DNA of 13,714 nucleotides from Bacteroidota bacterium (GTDB taxonomy: Bacteria > Bacteroidota > Bacteroidia > Bacteroidales > Paludibacteraceae): assembly GCA_021804525.1 (NCBI GenBank), contig JAJZHJ010000007.1, positions 1-13,714 of the forward strand. Reading direction: 5' to 3'. The first letter of the stretch is position 1, and each line of letters begins with the position of its first letter. Shown piece after piece: positions 7,723 to 13,714 of the stretch. The notes under the pieces were generated by a model. That model searched no databases and was not told the origin of the DNA. It was given only the letters and a program-made list of their open reading frames with translations. A program made the position numbers and the translations under genes.

Positions 7723-8391
7723 ATGACTGATTTCTTTAGCATTAACAACGTACTTGTGGAGATTTGGGGATACAAAATGAGCGTGGTGGAATTCTTAGGC
7801 ACCATCACGGGGTTGGTTGCCGTCTTATTGGCCACCCAATCGAACATCTGGTCTTGGCCGGTTGGTATCGTCAATTTTATTCTTTCCTTTTTGTTATTTT
7901 ATCAAGTAAGTTTGTATAGCGACATGTTTTTGCAAATATACTACTTCATTACCGGTATTTATGGCTGGATTTATTGGTACGGAAAGAAAGAAGGGGAGCA
8001 AACTCCCATTACCTATCTGACAACACGAGGAAGGATCGTTCACTCTTCGTTGATTGTGGTGGGAACTATCGGGATAGGCTATTTTATGAGTCACATCCAT
8101 CAACTATTCCCTATTGCTTTCCCAAAACCCGCAGCTTATCCTTATCCCGATTCTTTTGTAGCCGTAATGAGTATTCTGGCCAATTGGATGCTAGCGCAAC
8201 GACGTATCGAAAATTGGATTCTCTGGATTGTGGTCGATGCAATATGCACCGTGATGTATTCGTTGAAAGGCATTCAATTTTTCTCCTTCGAATATTTCAT
8301 TTTTCTCTTGATGGGAATTTACGGATTAGTCAATTGGATTAAAATCTACAACAAGACGTCAGTCAATTTGCAACCGAAAGAAGCACTTTGA
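7723..8391 (+). CDS. pnuC: PnuC-family vitamin transporter, probably nicotinamide riboside
   Basis: PnuC proteins carry nicotinamide riboside (or in some subgroups thiamine or riboflavin) by facilitated diffusion, trapping it by phosphorylation in the cell. The 222-residue product has about seven hydrophobic segments and the family's Trp-rich substrate motifs: NIWSWPVG (residues 41-48), QIYYFITGIYGW (71-82), ENWILWIVVD (163-172) and IYGLVNW (199-205). The start at 7723 (MTDFFSINN) is preferred because related proteins begin this way and the longer frame runs into the promoter; ATG 7777 is less likely because it would remove the conserved FFSIN segment. No TPP riboswitch precedes it, which mildly favours nicotinamide riboside over thiamine. 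No NadR-type kinase is in the window. metH follows after 43 bases. Confidence 0.9.
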   Translation: MTDFFSINNVLVEIWGYKMSVVEFLGTITGLVAVLLATQSNIWSWPVGIVNFILSFLLFYQVSLYSDMFLQIYYFITGIYGWIYWYGKKEGEQTPITYLTTRGRIVHSSLIVVGTIGIGYFMSHIHQLFPIAFPKPAAYPYPDSFVAVMSILANWMLAQRRIENWILWIVVDAICTVMYSLKGIQFFSFEYFIFLLMGIYGLVNWIKIYNKTSVNLQPKEAL

Positions 8392-8434
8392 CGTTTTGTG
8401 TTTTGCATTATAATCATACTAAACACATATAATT

Positions 8435-11400
8435 ATGACTTTACAGGAAGAATTGACCCGTCGTATCCTGATTCTCGACGGTGCTATGGGAACCATGATT
8501 CAAAAGCATAAGCTGACAGAAGCCGCTTTTCGCGGATCGCTTTTTCAAGATGCACCAAAATCACAAAGAGGAAATAACGATTTGCTTTGTTTGACGCAAC
8601 CGGATATCATTGGTCAAATTCATCGTGGATACCTCGAAGCCGGTGCTGACATTATCGAAACCAACACTTTTAACGCGCAACGAATCTCGTTAAGCGACTA
8701 CGGGATGGAAGCACAAGTACGAGCCATCAATTTGGCTGCGGCACAATTAGCCCGTAATGCAGCTGATGAATTTACGCGCCAAACACCTAAAAAACCTCGT
8801 TTTGTTGCCGGATCAGTTGGTCCGACCAATAAAACTGCGTCGCTTTCGCCCGATGTCAACAATCCCGCCATGCGTGCCATCACATTCGATCAATTAGCTG
8901 ATGCCTATCGCGAACAAATGGAGGCATTAATTGAAGGAGGCGTTGATGCATTGTTTATAGAAACCATTTTCGACACGTTAAATGCCAAGGCTGCTATCGT
9001 TGCTGCTCAGCAAGCCATGCAATCGACCGGACGCACCGTCGCATTAATGCTTTCAGCCACGGTAGCCGACAAAAGTGGACGCACTCTTTCCGGCCAAACC
9101 ATTCGCGCTTTCTTAGCATCCATCGAACACGCTCCTTTGCTCTCGGTTGGGTTGAATTGTTCCTTTGGAGCACGCGACTTAAAACCTTATCTGGAAGAAC
9201 TTTCAGCCTTGGCACCTTGGTATGTCAGCTCTCATCCTAATGCCGGTTTGCCCAACCAGCTTGGTGACTACGACGAAACAGCCGAACGGATGGCCGTACA
9301 AATCAAAGAATACATTGATGAAAAATTAGTCAACATCATTGGCGGATGTTGTGGAACGACGCCGACTCACATTGCTGCTTACAGCAAATTGTTGGAAGGG
9401 GCCTCCATTCGTACAGTTCCAGTTCCTTCACAACACACTCATTTATCGGGATTGGAACTGCTTGAAATAACACCCGAAAATAATTTCATCAACATTGGCG
9501 AACGATGCAATGTAGCCGGTTCGCGCAATTTTCTGAAACTGATTGAAGCCAAAAAGTATGACGAAGCTGTTGCCATTGCCCGTAAACAGGTAGACGATGG
9601 CGCTCAGGTATTGGATATTAACATGGACGATGCCATGTTGGATGCCAAAACAGAGATGATCATTTTCTTGAACAGTCTGATGTCTGATCCTGATGCGGCA
9701 CGCGTACCAATCATGATTGACTCTTCCAAATGGGAGGTTATTGAAGCAGGATTGAAATGCGTGCAGGGAAAATCCATCGTCAACTCCATCAGTTTAAAAG
9801 AAGGAGAAGCAACCTTTTTACAACGTGCTCGTTTAATTCGTCAATATGGCGCTGCTGCGGTTGTTATGGCATTTGACGAAAAAGGACAGGCCGATACGTT
9901 TGAACGACGCATCGAAATTTGTTCGCGGGCATATAAGTTGCTAACTGAAAACGTTGGTTTTCCGCCTCAGGACATCATTTTCGATCCCAACATTTTGGCC
10001 ATTGCCACCGGCATGGAAGAACACAATCGTTACGCCATCGACTTTATTCATGCCACCGAATGGATCAAAAGCAATTTACCGTTTGCCAAAGTAAGTGGCG
10101 GTGTCAGCAACCTGTCATTCTCATTTCGCGGAAACAACAAAGTACGTGAAGCCATGCACTCCGCCTTTCTCTATCACGCCATTCGCGCCGGCATGGACAT
10201 GGGAATCGTAAATGCCGGCATGTTGCAAGTATACGAATCTATTGACAAGGAACTGCTCGAAATAGTGGAAGATGTGCTCTTCGATCGTCGTCAGGATGCC
10301 ACAGAACGGTTGATTGAAATAGCTGAAAAACTGAAAGCGGAGGGTACGACCACGAAAACGGCAGTGAAAGAAGAAGCCTGGCGCTTCCTTTCACTTAATG
10401 AACGTTTGGCAACTTGTTTAGTAAAAGGATTGAATACTTACCTCGAAGAAGATTTAACGGAAGCTCTTACCGTGTATGAAAACCCATTGATGATCATCGA
10501 ACAACCGTTGATGGAAGGAATGGGCATTGTGGGACAGCTGTTCGGCGAAGGGAAAATGTTTCTTCCACAAGTGGTGAAAACTGCACGCGTCATGAAACAA
10601 GCCGTCGCTTTTCTTCAACCACACATTGAAACCTATCAGAAAGGTGCTGAAGTGAAAAAAGCCGGAAAAATTGTCATGGCAACCGTCAAGGGTGATGTGC
10701 ACGACATTGGGAAAAACATTGTGGGTGTGATCCTTGCATGCAACAATTACGAAGTGATTGATCTGGGCGTGATGGTACCTTCCGAAAAGATTCTACAAGC
10801 CGCTATAGATAATCAGGCCGACGCTATAGGTTTGAGCGGATTGATTACGCCGTCACTCGAAGAGATGTCACACGTAGCCGAAGCGATGCAAAAAGCCGGT
10901 TTTACTATCCCGCTGCTCATTGGAGGTGCTACCACGTCCAAGATTCACACCGCGTTGAAAATTGCCCCGCATTATGCAGCCAACGTGGTGAGCCACTCGC
11001 GCGATGCGTCGCAAGCCGTCATTGCATTAGGACGTTTGCTCAATCCACATCTTTATGAAACGTTTGCCGAAGAAATACGCACTGAGCAAGCTGTTTTGGT
11101 AAACAAAGAACAACATGCCGCTCCCTTACTTTCCCTTGCCGAAGCCTTGAAAAACTCGTTACAAATCGATTGGACGGAATACAAACCGCTTAAACCAAGT
11201 CAATATAAAAAGCAAATGATGGAAGTTTCCATCATTACTTTGATGCCATTTATCGATTGGCGCTTCTTCTTCAAAGCATGGCGGTTGCCGGGCAACTATC
11301 CTGACATTGCTTCTATTGACCGGTGCATCGCCTGCGAAACAGGTTGGATCAACAGCTATCCGCCTGAAGAACAAGAAAAAGCCAAACAAGCTCTGAAACT

Positions 11401-12124
11401 GTTTCATGACGCACAAGATGTGCTTTCCATGTTGTATGAAAAAGGGATCGTGGCAAAAACAGCATTCGATTTTTTTGAAACCAATGCAACCAACGAAAAA
11501 GATGCGTTGCTTGTGCACACTGGCAACAAAACGTTGACAATCCCTGTGCTCAGACAACAAACGCTGAAAACAGACGGACAACCCAACTTGTCGTTGGCCG
11601 ATTTTATTCTTCCCGAAAATACAGGAAAACGGGATTATATAGGTGCATTTTCGACCACCATTGCAGGGACTGAAATATTGTCAAAAGAGTTGGCCGGAAG
11701 CGGCGACGATTACACGGCTTTACTGATTCAGTCCCTAACCGACCGACTGGCTGAAGCAGCTGCGGAATATATTCATTTACACATTCGTCAAAACGCGTGG
11801 GGTTATGCACCTGAAGAAGCACTTTCGGAAACCGAACTATTGAAGGAACGATACCAGGGCATACGTCCGGCTGTGGGATATCCTTCCCTACCCGACCTAT
11901 CCATCATTTTTGAGCTTGACCCAATGTTGCATCTGTCTGACATTGGCATTCAACTCACCGAAAACGGAGCGATGATGCCCAATGCGTCGGTAAGCGGCTT
12001 AGTGTTTGCTCATCCTCAGGCACGCTATTTTATGATCGGGAAGATTGGAGAAGATCAACGGCAAAAATATGCTGCACAACGTGGAATCACCATCACGGAA
12101 TTGCAGAAATGGCTCCCTGAATAA
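8435..12124 (+). CDS. metH: Cobalamin-dependent methionine synthase
   Basis: MetH transfers the methyl group of 5-methyltetrahydrofolate to homocysteine through methylcobalamin, giving methionine and tetrahydrofolate in the cytoplasm. The 1229-residue product has all four modules, close to E. coli (1227). They are: the homocysteine domain (about 1-325) with zinc ligands Cys242 (GLNCSFG) and Cys305-Cys306 ([10 protein letters not shown]); the folate-binding domain (about 345-600) opening with [12 protein letters not shown] (from Asn353 of NIGER); the cobalamin cap and Rossmann domain (about 645-870) with DVHDIGK, where His756 is the lower cobalt ligand; and the SAM-binding reactivation domain (about 890-1229) with [11 protein letters not shown] (Arg1144). 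All key residues are present, so it should be active and need B12. It is probably cotranscribed with pnuC: the 43-base gap has no TAnnTTTG box and no room for a cobalamin or SAM riboswitch. Confidence 0.98.
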   Translation: MTLQEELTRRILILDGAMGTMIQKHKLTEAAFRGSLFQDAPKSQRGNNDLLCLTQPDIIGQIHRGYLEAGADIIETNTFNAQRISLSDYGMEAQVRAINLAAAQLARNAADEFTRQTPKKPRFVAGSVGPTNKTASLSPDVNNPAMRAITFDQLADAYREQMEALIEGGVDALFIETIFDTLNAKAAIVAAQQAMQSTGRTVALMLSATVADKSGRTLSGQTIRAFLASIEHAPLLSVGLNCSFGARDLKPYLEELSALAPWYVSSHPNAGLPNQLGDYDETAERMAVQIKEYIDEKLVNIIGGCCGTTPTHIAAYSKLLEGASIRTVPVPSQHTHLSGLELLEITPENNFINIGERCNVAGSRNFLKLIEAKKYDEAVAIARKQVDDGAQVLDINMDDAMLDAKTEMIIFLNSLMSDPDAARVPIMIDSSKWEVIEAGLKCVQGKSIVNSISLKEGEATFLQRARLIRQYGAAAVVMAFDEKGQADTFERRIEICSRAYKLLTENVGFPPQDIIFDPNILAIATGMEEHNRYAIDFIHATEWIKSNLPFAKVSGGVSNLSFSFRGNNKVREAMHSAFLYHAIRAGMDMGIVNAGMLQVYESIDKELLEIVEDVLFDRRQDATERLIEIAEKLKAEGTTTKTAVKEEAWRFLSLNERLATCLVKGLNTYLEEDLTEALTVYENPLMIIEQPLMEGMGIVGQLFGEGKMFLPQVVKTARVMKQAVAFLQPHIETYQKGAEVKKAGKIVMATVKGDVHDIGKNIVGVILACNNYEVIDLGVMVPSEKILQAAIDNQADAIGLSGLITPSLEEMSHVAEAMQKAGFTIPLLIGGATTSKIHTALKIAPHYAANVVSHSRDASQAVIALGRLLNPHLYETFAEEIRTEQAVLVNKEQHAAPLLSLAEALKNSLQIDWTEYKPLKPSQYKKQMMEVSIITLMPFIDWRFFFKAWRLPGNYPDIASIDRCIACETGWINSYPPEEQEKAKQALKLFHDAQDVLSMLYEKGIVAKTAFDFFETNATNEKDALLVHTGNKTLTIPVLRQQTLKTDGQPNLSLADFILPENTGKRDYIGAFSTTIAGTEILSKELAGSGDDYTALLIQSLTDRLAEAAAEYIHLHIRQNAWGYAPEEALSETELLKERYQGIRPAVGYPSLPDLSIIFELDPMLHLSDIGIQLTENGAMMPNASVSGLVFAHPQARYFMIGKIGEDQRQKYAAQRGITITELQKWLPE

Positions 12125-12145
12125 ATCATATACTTATTGTATTAA

Positions 12146-12159
12146 AACCATAGATGGTT
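12146..12159. terminator. Weak hairpin between convergent metH and hydrolase genes
   Basis: AACCA and TGGTT flank a 4-base loop (TAGA) in the 52-base gap between the metH stop and the end of the opposing hydrolase gene. The position suits a bidirectional terminator, but the stem has only five pairs and no T run follows in either direction. It is recorded as the only structured element in the gap. Confidence 0.25.
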
Positions 12160-12176
12160 GTCTGCTTCGGGTTATC

Positions 12177-13697
12177 TTATCTTATACCTTTATTATCCAC
12201 TATGGCAGGTGGAGTTAGGTACTTTTTGAAAAAATCATAAACCTTGGTTAGCGAAGTACTGGTTTGAGGAACTGCATGACCAGTACCGTAGTTAATAAGA
12301 GTTGATGTAGAAACGCCTAGCGAGTCCAATTTAGCCTTGAGACGCTCAATCTGATCCTGATAATAAAGTTCATCGTCTGTATTATAGAAAAAGAGGACAG
12401 GTGCTGTAGCGGAGGATTGAACTAGATAAGCAGAACCCATGGATTGCCACAGATCATAATTATTTGCCAGAGTTCCCCATGCCCAAGGGCATCGAAGTCT
12501 CAGTCCCGAGGCGCCATTTTCTTTCGCATGATAGATAAGAGTATAATCGAAAACACCTGGTCCGAGCGCTGCAGCCTGCACTTTGTCGGAAACGCCGATA
12601 TGGAAACCTGCCTTTTCAATTGTTGGAACGTTTCGATCGCCAATTGCCATTGACCCTGCAGTCGATCCACGAGAGAATCCAAAGATGCCAATCTTGCCGG
12701 TAAGGTAAAATTTGACTCCCAGCACCCGCAAAGTACGAACGGCAGATTTCACCTTTCGAGCTGCGTCAGGATTCGTTTCGTACGATTTATATGCATCATT
12801 GGGCCCATTAACGGGTTTGCCTTTCCCCCAGGGACAGTATTTCGGATGGTCGGCTATTGCCCAAGCAATGCCATTGGCCGGTGAACCTTCCAGAAACGAA
12901 TCATTGAATCCGGCAAATGTATAGGCAAGATTCATCCGTTGGTCTTTGTTGACATCTGTGAGCATTTTCTTGTTACTATCATAGGTGGCATAGCTGTTGC
13001 TATAGGAAAAAGAGAGAATAACCGGCACTTTCACAGAAGCATTCGCCGGATAGATGATGTCCATGTGCAACGTGTCACCTTTGGTATATTGAATCGGAGT
13101 ATTGTAGACTGCCGGATCGTCCTTGAAATAGGGCACGTTGCGGGCAATCCGGTATCCTTCGAACAAAACATACGATTGAAAATGGGAGCAGTTGTTATAT
13201 CCACAGAACGATCCTGCGGAGATTTCGCGATTGATGGCAATAATATCTTTGTTTATTTTTGGTGTGACGGCGTTACTATTGTGTGCATAATTCAGCTCAA
13301 TCACACGATAGCCCTGTGAACGTAACCAAGCTACATCCATGGCATTGCTGTTTCTTCCGATTTTATGAAAGCCTAGATTTTCAAGATAGACGATCGTCGC
13401 ATAATCACCTGCAAAATCCCTGAGGGGCTTATAGGCTTCGTTCGATGTGTAAACAATATTGCCTCCCGTAACCTTGCTGGTCCATCCACCTGTTGCAGCA
13501 CTGGAAATAGCGGGCATGGTCAGCAGGAGCAACCACATTATCATGGAACGTAAAGGCAAACCAAATGCTTTTATCGAAAATTGACTATGTGGTTTTTTTT
13601 CAAATGGAACTAAAGCCAAAAACCGATTGGTAAAAGCCAGCATTAGCGAAAATATTACCGGAAAGAAAGGTGTGGGTGTGTTTAAATCATTTTTCAT
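12177..13697 (-). CDS. Exported or membrane-anchored alpha/beta-hydrolase, substrate unknown
   Basis: The 506-residue frame encodes an alpha/beta-hydrolase fold enzyme of esterase/peptidase type. HMDIIYPAN (from His211) is the usual first core strand. GFSRGS holds the nucleophile Ser342 in a GxSxG elbow. NTDDELYY supplies the acid (Asp441 or Asp442), and GTGHAVPQ supplies His474. A Cys pair (Cys165, Cys170) may form a disulfide, consistent with export. A strong hydrophobic core at about residues 53-64 ending ISSAATGG looks like a signal peptide, but it is preceded by some 50 residues that include another hydrophobic stretch (11-30). True translation may start later, for example at Met52 (13544), or the first stretch may be a real anchor. 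No sorting domain is seen at the C-terminus. It is convergent with metH, and no sugar-use or transport genes nearby suggest a substrate. The fold call is firm; the function is not assigned. Confidence 0.8.
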   Translation of the reverse strand: MKNDLNTPTPFFPVIFSLMLAFTNRFLALVPFEKKPHSQFSIKAFGLPLRSMIMWLLLLTMPAISSAATGGWTSKVTGGNIVYTSNEAYKPLRDFAGDYATIVYLENLGFHKIGRNSNAMDVAWLRSQGYRVIELNYAHNSNAVTPKINKDIIAINREISAGSFCGYNNCSHFQSYVLFEGYRIARNVPYFKDDPAVYNTPIQYTKGDTLHMDIIYPANASVKVPVILSFSYSNSYATYDSNKKMLTDVNKDQRMNLAYTFAGFNDSFLEGSPANGIAWAIADHPKYCPWGKGKPVNGPNDAYKSYETNPDAARKVKSAVRTLRVLGVKFYLTGKIGIFGFSRGSTAGSMAIGDRNVPTIEKAGFHIGVSDKVQAAALGPGVFDYTLIYHAKENGASGLRLRCPWAWGTLANNYDLWQSMGSAYLVQSSATAPVLFFYNTDDELYYQDQIERLKAKLDSLGVSTSTLINYGTGHAVPQTSTSLTKVYDFFKKYLTPPAIVDNKGIR

Positions 13698-13714
13698 TAT
13701 TAATTCTACTTTGA

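Noticed and set aside
11159..11581. Open frame of 140 codons on the minus strand inside metH
   Set aside because: It is antisense to the conserved reactivation domain of MetH and its composition is typical of a shadow frame.
1..13714. Mobile elements, CRISPR arrays, tRNA or rRNA genes, defence or toxin-antitoxin genes
   Set aside because: No transposase, integrase, repeated spacer pattern, tRNA-like structure or such gene was recognised on either strand. The window is housekeeping genes plus one hydrolase.

Overview
The window looks like an ordinary chromosomal segment of a member of the Bacteroidota, most likely the order Bacteroidales. Three things support this. The protein sequences are of Bacteroidales type: PurH with the KHNNACG motif, a RodA enlarged to 484 residues, and MetH with GERCNVAGS and [11 protein letters not shown]. 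The promoters match the Bacteroidetes primary-sigma -7 consensus TAnnTTTG. Start codons lack clear Shine-Dalgarno sequences and sit in A/T-rich leaders. The exact genus cannot be read from the sequence.

Positions 262-7490 (minus strand) hold a tightly packed six-gene unit read in the order purH, mreB, mreC, mreD, mrdA, rodA. PurH performs the last two steps of IMP synthesis. The other five genes make the rod-shape elongasome: the MreB filament, the MreC/MreD membrane adaptors, the PBP2 transpeptidase and the RodA glycosyltransferase. Gaps are 32 and 22 bases after purH and mreB. From mreC to rodA the genes overlap by 4, 1 and 38 bases, which suggests translational coupling. A likely promoter lies just upstream of purH and a possible terminator lies at about 42-87, past rodA.

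Positions 7491-7722 are a divergent intergenic region with one -7 box facing each way. These boxes decide the starts of purH and pnuC, because the longest open frames would begin inside the promoters.

Positions 7723-12124 (plus strand) hold pnuC, a nicotinamide riboside-type vitamin transporter, and then metH, a full-length cobalamin-dependent methionine synthase, 43 bases downstream. They are probably cotranscribed. I saw no riboswitch ahead of either gene.

Positions 12177-13697 (minus strand) hold a gene convergent with metH. It encodes an exported or membrane-anchored alpha/beta-hydrolase with a Ser342/Asp441-442/His474 triad. Its substrate is unknown and its N-terminus is uncertain.

I found no mobile element, CRISPR array, tRNA, rRNA, toxin-antitoxin or defence genes, and nothing I would call a new system. 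The points most worth a second look are the roughly 110-residue membrane insertion in RodA, the unclear N-terminus and A8 tract of the hydrolase, and a few short dyads between genes.
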